Shown here: in pieces, positions 8,964-17,491 of the stretch | How the letters are laid out: every line of letters begins with the position of its first letter | How positions within the stretch are numbered: the stretch's first letter is position 1 | Source of the DNA: Serinicoccus chungangensis | GTDB taxonomy: Bacteria; Actinomycetota; Actinomycetes; Actinomycetales; Dermatophilaceae | Direction of reading: 5' to 3' | DNA: 64,000 bases | Assembly (NCBI RefSeq): GCF_006337125.1 | Contig: NZ_CP040887.1 | Coordinates: 2,666,001-2,730,000 of the forward strand | Notes under the pieces: generated by a model | Seen by the model: only the letters and a program-made list of their open reading frames with translations | Database searches by the model: none | What the model was told of the DNA's origin: nothing | Position numbers and translations under genes: made by a program

Positions 8964-9821
8964 ATGGACCTCATCCGTCACTGCTCCTACGTCCTGGCCG
9001 TCGTCGAGGAGGGCACCTTCACCGACGCCGCCATCAGCCTGGGGATCACCCAGCCGCCGCTGAGCCAGGGCGTCCGACGGCTCGAGGACCGCTGGGGTGT
9101 GCGGCTGCTCGACCGCAGCGCCCGAGGGGTCGCTCTCACCGCGGAGGGCCGTCGACTCCTCCCGGTGATGCGGGCCCTCGTCGCCGACGCGCACGCCTTG
9201 GACCGACGGGCCCAGGAGCTCGGACGAGCCCCCGGTGACGTCGTCGTCGGAGTCGACCCCGCCCTGTCGGGTCTGACCGAGGCCGTGCTGGCTCGTCTCG
9301 CCGGGGACGCGTCCGGGCCGGTCCGCCCACGGCCCGGACGCCCCGAGGCCCTCGTCGACGCGGTCCGCTCCGGTGAGATCGACCTCGCGCTGGTGCGCCA
9401 CCCCTGCCTGACCGACGGGGTGCTGGCCGGACTCCCGCGGCCCGTGCGGACCGCCCTGGTGAGTCCGACCGGTCGACGGGGTCCCGAGTCCCTCTCGGTC
9501 CCCCGGGGTCTGGCGCTCGTCCTGCGGCCCCGTGACGAGGCACCGGCCGCCCACGACCTGCTGTGGAACGAGTGCGTGCGGGCCGGGCACGACGGGCCCC
9601 TGGTGGAGTCGGAGCACGGGCCCCTGCCGTGGGTCGCGGCGGGGACCGGGTGGAGCCTGCTGCCCTGGGCCGCCGTGCACTCGCTGCCCGGCTCCGTCGC
9701 CGTGCGCGAGGCCCCGCGCCGACTCTGGCTGCGGGCGGTCGTGGTGGCTCGCGAGCCCGACGTCGCGCGGGACGCCGACACGGTCCTGGCCGAGATCGCC
9801 GGGGACGTCGGCCGTGGCTGA
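8964..9821 (+). CDS. LysR-family transcriptional regulator
   Basis: The 285-aa regulator has the LysR winged helix-turn-helix at residues 1-60 (CSYVLAVVEEGTFTDAAISL, ITQPPLSQGVRRLED, GVRLLDRSARGVALTAEG), followed by a shortened effector-binding domain (VVVGVDPAL, GEIDLALVRHP). Its last 8 bases overlap the GTG of the next gene, so the two are translationally coupled. A LysR gene beside a class A beta-lactamase recalls AmpR-type control, but AmpR is classically divergent from its target whereas this one is co-directional. What ligand it senses is unknown. Confidence 0.8.
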   Translation: MDLIRHCSYVLAVVEEGTFTDAAISLGITQPPLSQGVRRLEDRWGVRLLDRSARGVALTAEGRRLLPVMRALVADAHALDRRAQELGRAPGDVVVGVDPALSGLTEAVLARLAGDASGPVRPRPGRPEALVDAVRSGEIDLALVRHPCLTDGVLAGLPRPVRTALVSPTGRRGPESLSVPRGLALVLRPRDEAPAAHDLLWNECVRAGHDGPLVESEHGPLPWVAAGTGWSLLPWAAVHSLPGSVAVREAPRRLWLRAVVVAREPDVARDADTVLAEIAGDVGRG

Positions 9822-10749
9822 GCCGGAGGAGCAGATCGCCGATCTGCTCCGGGACGCCGGCGCGCGGGGGTGGGTGCACGCCATACCCGTGGCCGACGCC
9901 TCTCTCGGCCGTGGCATCGGCCGGCACGAGGTGTCCCACCGGGCCGACGAACCGGTCCCGATGGCCTCGCTCTACAAGGTGCTGCTCGCCGTCGCCTGGG
10001 CCCGGCTCGTGGACGCCGGCGACCTCGACCCGCGCGCCCCGCAGGTCGTGGCGGCCTCCGACCGGACCCCTGGCCCCACCGGCCTGTCGAGCCTCGAGGA
10101 CGAGGTGGTGGTCTCCCAGCGCGACCTGGTCACACTCATGCTCACCGTCTCGGACAACGCCGCGGCGGACGTGCTGCTCCACCTCGTCGGCCTGGATCGG
10201 CTGCGAGCGGTCGCTGCCGATGCCGGCCTCGAGGCCACCACCGTGCACGGCGGCACGGGGCACCATCAACGGCTGCTCCTCGAGGAGGTCGGGGCACCAG
10301 GCTTCCCGGAGGCGCTACGACTGCTCGGGGAGCGTCCGGGCCAGGACGCGACCGCCGTCTACGACCCCGCCCTGAGCTCGACGACAACCGCGCGGGACAT
10401 GACGCGTCTCCTCACGAAGCTGTGGCGTGACGAGCTCACGACGCCGGAGCGGGGGGCGTGGCTGCGGCGGGCGATGGCCCGCCAGGCGTTCCGTCACCGG
10501 CTGGCGTCGGGGTTCCCGCACGACGACGTCGAGGTCGCCAGCCGCACCGGCTCGTTGCTCGCGCTGCGGCACGAGGCCGGTGTCGTCAGCTTCCCCGGAG
10601 AGGAACCGATCGCCGTCGCCGTCCTCACCCATGCGCTCAACCCGGCCCAGCACCTGCCGGACGTCGACCGGGTCATCGGGACCATCGGCAGGGTGGCTGT
10701 CACGCCGCTGCGGCGCCTCGCGCCGGTCGGCGATATCCGCAGCGACTGA
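9814..10749 (+). CDS. serine hydrolase, class A beta-lactamase-like
   Basis: The 311-aa product has the three active-site boxes of class A beta-lactamases and related DD-peptidases: S52-L-Y-K55 (MASLYKVLLAV), S113-D-N115 (TVSDNAA) and R-T-G in VASRTGSLL in place of K-T-G. The usual Glu-x-x-Leu-Asn loop is not seen; the matching place reads DPALSSTTTARDM. No signal peptide is visible from the coupled GTG start at 9814. It may therefore be a cytosolic serine hydrolase rather than a true secreted beta-lactamase. It sits between the LysR regulator (8-base overlap) and the PBP gene. Confidence 0.7.
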   Translation: MAEPEEQIADLLRDAGARGWVHAIPVADASLGRGIGRHEVSHRADEPVPMASLYKVLLAVAWARLVDAGDLDPRAPQVVAASDRTPGPTGLSSLEDEVVVSQRDLVTLMLTVSDNAAADVLLHLVGLDRLRAVAADAGLEATTVHGGTGHHQRLLLEEVGAPGFPEALRLLGERPGQDATAVYDPALSSTTTARDMTRLLTKLWRDELTTPERGAWLRRAMARQAFRHRLASGFPHDDVEVASRTGSLLALRHEAGVVSFPGEEPIAVAVLTHALNPAQHLPDVDRVIGTIGRVAVTPLRRLAPVGDIRSD

Positions 10750-10765
10750 CCCGGCGGGGTGTCGG

Positions 10766-10783
10766 CACTTTGAGGTATGTCGT
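10766..10783 (+). promoter_or_regulatory. shared upstream motif, copy B
   Basis: CACTTTGAGGTATGTCGT lies 40 bases before the ATG of the PBP gene and in the 56-base gap after the hydrolase gene. It matches the motif at 7842 in 15 of 18 positions at nearly the same distance from the start codon. Confidence 0.45.
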
Positions 10784-10805
10784 GTGCGCCTGCTTGTCTG
10801 GGGAC

Positions 10806-12725
10806 ATGACTTCCCCGAGGACTCCCCGCAGGTTCGCGGTGGCGACATCCGTGGGCCTCGCCGTCCTGGGCGTGGTGGGCCTGGCGGCGTGCGACAGCGG
10901 CCCGGAAGGGTCGCCGTCACAGGTCGCCGAGGCCGTCGCCGACGCCCTGGAGGCCGGTGACCTGAGCGGTCTGCCGGTGGTGGACGGGACGCCCGAGACG
11001 TCCCAGCAGCAGCTCGAGCAGGCGTATGCCGGCCTGGGCGAGGCGCCCTTGTCGGTCGAGGTCGTCGAGGTCGAGCCGGCCGACGACGCGATGCGGAGCA
11101 CGGCCCGGCTGCGTCTGACCTTCGACCTCCCCGGCGAGGGATCCGAACTGGTCCGTGAGGTGCCGATGCGCATGCGGGTCTCGGAGGACGTCTGGTCGGT
11201 GGCGTGGGAGCACGCCCTGCTGGGGGTCCCCCTGGGGCAGCGGCTGGAGGTGGAGCAGGTCCGCGAGCCACGGGCCGACATCGTCGACCGGGACGGGGAC
11301 CCGCTGGCCACCCGCCGTCCCGTCTGGAGGATCGGGATCGACAAGACCCGCCTCGCCGCAGAGCAGGCCACCACGGCGTCCCGCGACCTCGCCGAGGCTG
11401 CCGGGCTGGACGAGGACGCCTACAGCGACCGCGTGACGTCGGCCGGCCCCGAGGCGTTCGTCGAGCTCATCACCTATCGGCAGGACGACCCCGACGGTCA
11501 GGAGCTGGCGGCGGCCACCGAGGACATACCCGGCGCGACGGCGATCGAGGACGAGCAGGTGCTGGGCCCTACCCGGACCTTCGCGCAGCCGTTGCTCGGG
11601 ACGGTGGGGCCGGTGACCGCCGAGCTGCTCGAGCAGGAGCCCGAGCGCTACGAGGCCGGTGACGTCGTGGGCCTCACGGGGCTGCAGGCCGCGTTCGACG
11701 ACCAGCTGCGGGGGCAGCCGTCGACCCGCGTGGTGGCGGTGGACGAGGACACGGGCAGCTCGACCCCGGTGATGGAGCAGGAGGCCGAGGCGGGCGAGGA
11801 GCTGCGCCTCACCCTGAGCGGTCCGCTGCAGCGGGAGGCCGAGGCGGCGCTCGCGGAGGTCGGGCCACCGAGTGCCATCGTGGCGTTGGACCACTCGACG
11901 GGTGACCTGCTGGCCGTCGCGAACGGGCCCGGGTCGCAGGGCGCCTCCACGGCGCTCGCCGGGCAGTACGCCCCCGGGTCGACCTTCAAGGTCGCCTCGA
12001 CGCTGGGCCTGCTGCGCCAGGGCTTCACGCCGGGATCGGAGGTGACGTGCGCCGAGACACTGACGGTCGACGGGTACCGGTTCACCAACGTCCCCGGTTA
12101 CCCCACGTCCGCCCTCGGACCCATCAGCCTGACGACCGCGCTCGCCAACTCGTGCAACACCGCCCTCATCGACCAGCGGGACGAGGTGCCGATGACGGCG
12201 CTGGCAGGAGCGGCAGCGGACCTCGGGCTGGGGGCCGTCTGGGACATGCCGGTCACCGCCTTCTCCGGCTCCGTCCCGGACGCGGCGCAGAGCGACACCG
12301 AGCACGCCGCCAGCCTCATCGGCCAGGGGCGGGTGCTCGTCTCCCCCATCGCCATGGCCGCGTTCGCCGGCACGGTCGCGCGGGGCGAGCCGGTGGTCCC
12401 GCGCATCGTGGCGCAGCAACAGGTGCCGTCGCCCACGGGCGGCATCCAGCCCTCCGAGGCCCGAGCGCTGCAGGAGATGATGCGGGCGGTCGTCACCGAG
12501 GGAGGCGCCAGCATCCTGGCGGACAACCCAGGGCCGCCGATCATCGCCAAGACCGGCACGGCGGAGTTCGGGACCCAGGACCCCCTCCAGACGCACGTCT
12601 GGATGATCGCCGTCCAGGGGGACCTGGCGGTGGCGGTCTTCGTCGAGGAGGGCGAGCTCGGCTCCACCACGGCGGGGCCGATCATGGACGCCTTCCTCAC
12701 CGAGGCTCACGGGCTGCTCCCGTAG
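10806..12725 (+). CDS. penicillin-binding protein (class B-like, MecA_N type lipoprotein)
   Basis: The 639-aa protein is a peptidoglycan transpeptidase tethered outside the membrane. A signal peptide ends in the lipobox LAAC with C29 as the lipidated residue. Residues about 35-140 form an NTF2-like MecA_N domain, about 150-330 the dimerisation domain (starting RADIVDRDGDPLA), and about 345-639 the transpeptidase with S392-T-F-K, S449-C-N and K582-T-G-T. All catalytic boxes are intact. Enzymes of this build include low-affinity PBPs; neighbours (LysR, beta-lactamase-like hydrolase) fit a beta-lactam or cell-wall stress role, which is inference. The ATG at 10806 starts the signal peptide. Confidence 0.85.
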   Translation: MTSPRTPRRFAVATSVGLAVLGVVGLAACDSGPEGSPSQVAEAVADALEAGDLSGLPVVDGTPETSQQQLEQAYAGLGEAPLSVEVVEVEPADDAMRSTARLRLTFDLPGEGSELVREVPMRMRVSEDVWSVAWEHALLGVPLGQRLEVEQVREPRADIVDRDGDPLATRRPVWRIGIDKTRLAAEQATTASRDLAEAAGLDEDAYSDRVTSAGPEAFVELITYRQDDPDGQELAAATEDIPGATAIEDEQVLGPTRTFAQPLLGTVGPVTAELLEQEPERYEAGDVVGLTGLQAAFDDQLRGQPSTRVVAVDEDTGSSTPVMEQEAEAGEELRLTLSGPLQREAEAALAEVGPPSAIVALDHSTGDLLAVANGPGSQGASTALAGQYAPGSTFKVASTLGLLRQGFTPGSEVTCAETLTVDGYRFTNVPGYPTSALGPISLTTALANSCNTALIDQRDEVPMTALAGAAADLGLGAVWDMPVTAFSGSVPDAAQSDTEHAASLIGQGRVLVSPIAMAAFAGTVARGEPVVPRIVAQQQVPSPTGGIQPSEARALQEMMRAVVTEGGASILADNPGPPIIAKTGTAEFGTQDPLQTHVWMIAVQGDLAVAVFVEEGELGSTTAGPIMDAFLTEAHGLLP

Positions 12726-12889
12726 GGCAGCACGGTGCCACGCTGGTGCGTGCTCGACGAACCACCCTCCCACTCAGGACGTGTGAGGGGCGAGATCAGA
12801 CGTCCGGACGCGATGCCTGGGCCCAGAGGTTACTCACTGGACGGTGACGGCTCTGTCCCCTCTCCGGGCGTCAGGCCGCGGATCGCCGG

Positions 12890-13666
12890 TCACCCTTGCA
12901 GCAGCGACTGCGCCCCGTCGACCCACACCTCGGTGCCGCTGATGTGGCCGGCTGCGTCCGAGGCGAGGAAGGCCACCAGCTCGGCCACCTGCTGCGCCGA
13001 GCCGGGGGTCCCCGCGGTGAGCGGGATCTCCCCCTGCGGGAACTCGACCGGGATCTTGACGTCCTCGTTCGCGGCCGTCGTGTTGTCGTCGATCTCGGTG
13101 TCGATCGCCCCGGGGCACACCACGTTGAGGCGGATCTTGCGCGGCCCGAGCTCGACGGCCAGCATCTTGGTCAGGGCGACCTGGCCCGCCTTGCTCGCGG
13201 CGTATGCCGTGGCACCGGAGTTGGAGAACATCCGCGTGCCGTTGACCGACGAGACGACCACGACCGAGCCGCCACCCTCGGCCAGGTGCGGCACCGCGTG
13301 CTTGATGGTGAGGAAGGTCCCGGTCAGGTTGATGTCGATCGTGGACCGGAAGTCCTCCAGCTCGAGGTCCTCGATGCCGGCCCACGTGCCGTTGACCCCG
13401 GCGTTGGCGACGACGACGTCGAGCCCGCCGAAGCGCTCCACGGTCTCCGAGACCATCCGACGCGCATCGTCCTCGTCACTGACGTCGCCGGTGACCACCA
13501 GGGCCTGGGCGCCCGCGGCCTCGAGGTCGGCCGCGACCTCCTCCAGCTCCTCCCGGGTGCGACTGACCAGGGTGACGTCCGCTCCCTGCGCGGCCAGCGC
13601 CCGTGCGCTCGCCTCACCGATGCCCGACCCCGCACCGGTGACCAGCGCGACCTTGCCCTTCAGCAT
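12890..13666 (-). CDS. short-chain dehydrogenase/reductase
   Basis: The 258-aa enzyme is a classical SDR oxidoreductase. It has the Rossmann glycine motif TGAGSGIG near residue 10, NAG in VVANAGVNG, the catalytic Ser in VVVVSSVNG, and the Tyr-x-x-x-Lys pair in ATAYAASKAG, ending SGTEVWVDGAQ. The ATG at 13666 is chosen because an AGGAGAG ribosome site precedes it and the N-terminus MLKGKVALVTG is canonical; the open frame runs further upstream without similarity. The substrate is unknown. It stands alone between two intergenic gaps. Confidence 0.85.
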   Translation of the reverse strand: MLKGKVALVTGAGSGIGEASARALAAQGADVTLVSRTREELEEVAADLEAAGAQALVVTGDVSDEDDARRMVSETVERFGGLDVVVANAGVNGTWAGIEDLELEDFRSTIDINLTGTFLTIKHAVPHLAEGGGSVVVVSSVNGTRMFSNSGATAYAASKAGQVALTKMLAVELGPRKIRLNVVCPGAIDTEIDDNTTAANEDVKIPVEFPQGEIPLTAGTPGSAQQVAELVAFLASDAAGHISGTEVWVDGAQSLLQG

Positions 13667-13909
13667 GCTGTGCTCCTCTCCTGCCGTCGCTCGTGATGGG
13701 ACGGCCCAACCCAACCTACGAGGTAGGCCAGTGATCGGCAGCATGCGCAGCCAGTTCCGATCCGGCGCTCGACCCGGTGGCGCGGACGTCGGCCCGAGAG
13801 CGAGGCCCGACCGTGCGCACACTGTTGTCACGTCTCTGCGTCAGCCCACCTGCAGGGCACCCCCCACGGGCATGAAGGCAGTAGGGCCAGGCGCTTGCCA
13901 CCGCCACGT

Positions 13910-14770
13910 TCACAGGGGTTGACGGGTTTCCGGAGCCTGGTGAGCCGAGCCCACAGTCCCGTGCCTGGCGAGCAGCACGGCCGCGAGGAGCCACAGCACC
14001 CAGCCCAGCGCCTCAATGCGCCAGTCGACACCGCCTGAGTCGGCGACCGACTGCAGCAGGAAGACACGCACGCTGTTGATCGCCCCATGAACGAGCACGG
14101 CGGGCCACACCGACCCAGAGACGAGTCGCAGGGCCACCAGGAAAGGCGCCCATGAGGCGATCCCCAGCAGATAAGCGGCAGACTCGGCCGAGATCGGGTC
14201 GGGCAGGAACGTGAGTGCTGGAAGGTGCCAGAGCGTCCAGGCCCCTGCCGAGATGACTGCGGCTGCCGGGAACCCGAGGTGTCGGGTCCGGCTGAGCAGC
14301 CATCCGCGCCAACCGGTCTCCTCGCCGACGGCGAATGTTGCCTGCAGCACCAGGAGGGGTAGGACGACGGACGCGGCGGTCAGGATCTCGGCGGTTGGCC
14401 GTGGGCGCCACCCGAGGAGCAGCCCCGAGACCAGCTGCACGGCCCCGATCACCATCAGGATGCCCACACCCAGGGCCGCCCAGCGGCCGGAACGGTTCCA
14501 ACGAAGTGCCAGCAGGTCGCGGGCCCGGCCGGGGCGCAGCACCCGAAGGAAGACGAGTGCGGCGACCAGGGGCGTGAGCTGGGCAACTGGGACGAGTGCC
14601 GGGGCCACGTCGGCGTCGATGAACCCCAGCATGGCCGGGGCGATCACGAGCCAGCACAGCCCGCTGGCCAGGACGACGTAGCCGGCGATCTCACGCCAGG
14701 ACGGAAAGGGGGCGGCCGGTCGGTCGCGTTCCGTGGGGGTGTTGAAGGTCTGGTTGCCGTGTTTCTCCAT
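13910..14770 (-). CDS. CPBP-family intramembrane metalloprotease
   Basis: The 286-aa multi-pass membrane protein carries the Abi/CAAX protease motifs in order: EE-x3-R (GEETGWRGWLL), F/W-x3-H (WTLWHLP) and H-x-x-N/S (LVHGAINS). The glutamates and histidines would bind a metal within the membrane. Such proteins process prenylated or leader peptides, or act in bacteriocin self-immunity. The ATG at 14770, with GAGGAG upstream, is preferred to an earlier in-frame ATG at 14845. A second, different CPBP gene lies immediately upstream in the same direction. Confidence 0.8.
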   Translation of the reverse strand: MEKHGNQTFNTPTERDRPAAPFPSWREIAGYVVLASGLCWLVIAPAMLGFIDADVAPALVPVAQLTPLVAALVFLRVLRPGRARDLLALRWNRSGRWAALGVGILMVIGAVQLVSGLLLGWRPRPTAEILTAASVVLPLLVLQATFAVGEETGWRGWLLSRTRHLGFPAAAVISAGAWTLWHLPALTFLPDPISAESAAYLLGIASWAPFLVALRLVSGSVWPAVLVHGAINSVRVFLLQSVADSGGVDWRIEALGWVLWLLAAVLLARHGTVGSAHQAPETRQPL

Positions 14771-14902
14771 GGTGCATCTCCTCGGTGCAGCGAAAGCGGG
14801 AAGGTGGTGCGAGCGAATCTCCGATGTCTCGGGACAGCGGTTCACTGGCCGCCAACGTCAGACGTGCTGCTGAGGCCGAGCCCGGACGGGGACCCGGGAG
14901 GG

Positions 14903-15709
14903 CTAGGGAGTCAGGAACAGCATCAGGACGAGGACGAAGAGGAACAGGCTCTGCCCGCTGTGGGTGATGATGCCGACGAGGGCGCTCTGGTATCGGCGAG
15001 ACGGTAGTGACAGGAGGAACGTGTCGATGAGGGCGATCGGGATCACCCAGGGGACGTGCAGGTGATAGATCGCGAAGAGGACACCGTTGGCGATCCAGTC
15101 CCTCGATCCGAAGACGCCTCTCATCCGGGGCAAGAGGTACCCCCTGAAGAGCAGCTCCTCACCCAGGACGGTGTTGAAGGCGAAGAAGGCCAGCAGAACC
15201 CCCAGCCACAGCCAAGAGCCGGAGACCGTTGCCTGTCCGTCAGGGGAACCGAGAAAGTCACCGAAGTCGCGCCCCGGGGCAGGGGCGATCTCGAACGGAA
15301 GGAATTCCACGAGAGCAAACGCGATGACGACGATCGGGACGACGAGCCACGTTCGTCCACCGCGTCGGCCCGTGCGCGGGTCACGAGGAGCACGCAGCCA
15401 GAGCACGTCCCGAACAACGGACCACCTCAAGGTTCGCTGTTCCTTGAAGACGAGGAGCAGGACCAGCACGAACTGCCAGACCATGCCCGCAGTGAGCAGC
15501 ACGATGAGGGACTTCGCGAGGGCGAGAGGCGAGTCCCACCCTGATGCGAGCAGAGGCGCGAGCACCCACGCCAACCCGGCCATGGGCACAGCGGCCGCTG
15601 CCCAGACTCGTATCACCCCGGGGAGGGTGAGTTGAGGGATCGGGTTCTCGGCTGGGATGTCATGTTCGGCGCCGCCTTGGACCGACGCGGGCGGAATGAG
15701 GGATGTCAT
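14903..15709 (-). CDS. CPBP-family intramembrane metalloprotease (second copy)
   Basis: The 268-aa membrane protein has the motifs GEELLFRGYLLPRM (EE-x3-R), AIYHLHVPW and ITHSGQS, with about seven hydrophobic segments. It differs clearly from the CPBP gene at 13910, so the pair is not a recent duplication. It is separated by 132 bases from that gene and by 40 from the DUF6326 gene upstream, all leftward, so a small operon of membrane proteins is likely. Function (processing or immunity) is inferred from the family only. Confidence 0.8.
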   Translation of the reverse strand: MTSLIPPASVQGGAEHDIPAENPIPQLTLPGVIRVWAAAAVPMAGLAWVLAPLLASGWDSPLALAKSLIVLLTAGMVWQFVLVLLLVFKEQRTLRWSVVRDVLWLRAPRDPRTGRRGGRTWLVVPIVVIAFALVEFLPFEIAPAPGRDFGDFLGSPDGQATVSGSWLWLGVLLAFFAFNTVLGEELLFRGYLLPRMRGVFGSRDWIANGVLFAIYHLHVPWVIPIALIDTFLLSLPSRRYQSALVGIITHSGQSLFLFVLVLMLFLTP

Positions 15710-15749
15710 GACCTGCTGCTCTCCGCCGGCAGCACAGCGAGCCGGGTAG

Positions 15750-16241
15750 TCATGCCTGTTGCGGCGCGGGGCGCCCCTCGGGGACGGGGGTCGAAGGTGA
15801 TGCGGTGCGGCGTGGCCAGGTCCAGGCGGAGCGAAGGATGAAGGCGAGAACGACGACTTCCAGTGCGACGCCGAGGACGTAGAAGTACATCCAGGGCTCG
15901 CCTATCTCCCCCACCGCGTTGAACGCCGCGAAGGGGATCTGTAGCGCGGCCACGACCAGGTTCGTGATGCGGTTGGCCCGGGCGGGCAGGGTCATCGAGA
16001 GGACGACCATGAGGATGGGTATGGCCAGGAGGGTCAAGGCCGAGATGGCCCAGGTGGGGGTGATGTCGAGCTCCCAGACGACCCCGGCCAGGATGCCGTC
16101 GACGACGCCGGGCTTGTAGAGGGCCAGAATGTCCACGTAGACGTAGAGGAACATGAAGCTGGTCCAGGCTGCGGCGAGTTTGGCCTGCACGGGGATCGGT
16201 GGGGTATCGAGCTGGTCCGGGGTGTTCGTTCGGTTGGTCAT
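15750..16241 (-). CDS. DUF6326-like four-helix membrane protein
   Basis: The 163-aa product has four hydrophobic segments, starting with KLAAAWTSFMFLYVYVDILA and LYKPGVVDGI and ending YFYVLGVALEVVVLAFILRS. The order of segments and the Y-x-D-x-x-x-L-Y-x-P-G motif match the DUF6326 family, whose role is unknown. It lies upstream of the two CPBP genes and downstream of the oxidoreductase, all leftward. The C-terminal tail is Pro-rich. Confidence 0.65.
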   Translation of the reverse strand: MTNRTNTPDQLDTPPIPVQAKLAAAWTSFMFLYVYVDILALYKPGVVDGILAGVVWELDITPTWAISALTLLAIPILMVVLSMTLPARANRITNLVVAALQIPFAAFNAVGEIGEPWMYFYVLGVALEVVVLAFILRSAWTWPRRTASPSTPVPEGRPAPQQA

Positions 16242-16336
16242 CGGTTCTTCTCCGAGGAAGAGGGGTCCTTCAGCCGCAGTGACGTCAGGTCCGAGGGTGG
16301 AAAGGGCACGAGGTGTCGTTCTTGTCGTCGAGGTCC

Positions 16337-17374
16337 TCAGATGGTGACCACGACCTTTCCCCGGGTGTGGCCGACCCCGACGTAGCGGAGGGCGTCGGCT
16401 GCTTCGTGGAGGGGATAGGTGCGGTCGATGACCGGTGTGACCTGCCCAGTCAGGAGGAGGTCGGCCAGGGTGAGCAGGTCCTTGGGCTTCTCGACCGATG
16501 CGAAAGGCTTCAGTCGCTGACGGGTGAACCCGGACAGCACGCGCGCTCTGACGATCCGGCCGAGCGGCCCGAGCCAGCGGCCACCGCGTCCGCTGTTGGG
16601 AATGAGGGTGCCGGCAGGCGTCAGCGCTCTGCGGACAGCTGCCAGGGGCTGGGACTCCACGTTGTCGAGGATGACGTCGTAGCCGTTGTCGACGCGGGTG
16701 AAGTCGGTCCTGGTGTAGTCCACGACGTGGTCGGCACCCAGGGAGCGGACCAGGTCGACGTTGCGGCTACTGCATACACCGGTCACCTCCGCGCCGAGCG
16801 CCTTGGCGATCTGCACGGCGAAGGAGCCCACCCCGCCCGACGCTCCCGTGATCAGCACGGTCTGGCCAGGTCGAACCTTCGCGATGTCCCGCATCGCCTG
16901 CAACGCCGTCAAGCCCGACGTGGGGACTGCAGCCGCCTCCACGACCGAGGTGCCGGCAGGCACGGGCACGACGTGGTCCGCCGGGACGCAGACGTACTCC
17001 GCCAGCGTTCCCGCCGTGCTCCAGCCGAACACCTCGTCGCCGGGGCGCACAGCAGTGACCTCCTTCCCGACCGCTGCCACCACGCCGGCGAGATCACGGC
17101 CCGGGATCCCGTGGCGCGGCCGGCGGAGCCCGAACACGAGGCGCAGCACATACGGCTTCCCGGTCATGACGAAGTAGTCACCGAGATGCACCGAGGCCGC
17201 ACCCACCTGGACGAGCACATCGCGCGCGCCGGGCAACGGCACGTCGACCTCGATCGTCGCGAGCACCGAGGAGAGGCCGTAGCGCTGCTGCGCGACGGCC
17301 CGCATCATTGCCGGTCTGTCCAGCGGCGCCTGGGGGGCTGGATCATCCGATGGCTGCGCGGCTTTCACCAACAT
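16337..17374 (-). CDS. zinc-less MDR-type NAD(P)H-dependent quinone/alkenal reductase
   Basis: The 345-aa enzyme belongs to the medium-chain dehydrogenases of the quinone oxidoreductase kind. It has the N-terminal catalytic fold (VLVQVGAASVHLGDYFVMTG, RDLAGVVAAVG) and a Rossmann motif GASGGVGSFAVQIAKALGA near residue 165, ending ALRYVGVGHTRGKVVV. No zinc-binding Cys quartet is seen. The gene is divergent from a TetR regulator, with three copies of a GTAC-based operator between them, so it is very likely repressed by that regulator and induced by an unknown electrophile or drug. Confidence 0.85.
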   Translation of the reverse strand: MLVKAAQPSDDPAPQAPLDRPAMMRAVAQQRYGLSSVLATIEVDVPLPGARDVLVQVGAASVHLGDYFVMTGKPYVLRLVFGLRRPRHGIPGRDLAGVVAAVGKEVTAVRPGDEVFGWSTAGTLAEYVCVPADHVVPVPAGTSVVEAAAVPTSGLTALQAMRDIAKVRPGQTVLITGASGGVGSFAVQIAKALGAEVTGVCSSRNVDLVRSLGADHVVDYTRTDFTRVDNGYDVILDNVESQPLAAVRRALTPAGTLIPNSGRGGRWLGPLGRIVRARVLSGFTRQRLKPFASVEKPKDLLTLADLLLTGQVTPVIDRTYPLHEAADALRYVGVGHTRGKVVVTI

Positions 17375-17407
17375 CTCCTCACGTCCTAAGGTCGACTCTT
17401 GAGTGGC

Positions 17408-17459
17408 TCGTACGGCGTACGAACCGCCGTACGTCGTACTATCGACGTACGCTGTACGA
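17408..17459. promoter_or_regulatory. triple TetR operator between divergent genes
   Basis: Three near-identical sites follow one another: CGTACGGCGTACG at 17409, CGTACGTCGTACT at 17428 and CGTACGCTGTACG at 17446. Each holds two GTAC cores exactly 7 bases apart, and the sites repeat every 18-19 bases. The first is part of the perfect 15-base palindrome at 17408-17422. They fill the gap between the oxidoreductase start (17374) and the TetR start (17492), so they should control both. Confidence 0.75.
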
Positions 17460-17491
17460 TTGTCAAGAGGGTTGAGGAAGGGAGGTCACCC

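Noticed and set aside
5699..8974. 1091-codon open frame on the minus strand
   Set aside because: It is antisense to the DUF2252 and DUF4232 genes and has low-complexity Arg/Ser/Thr/Pro composition; it is a by-product of high GC.
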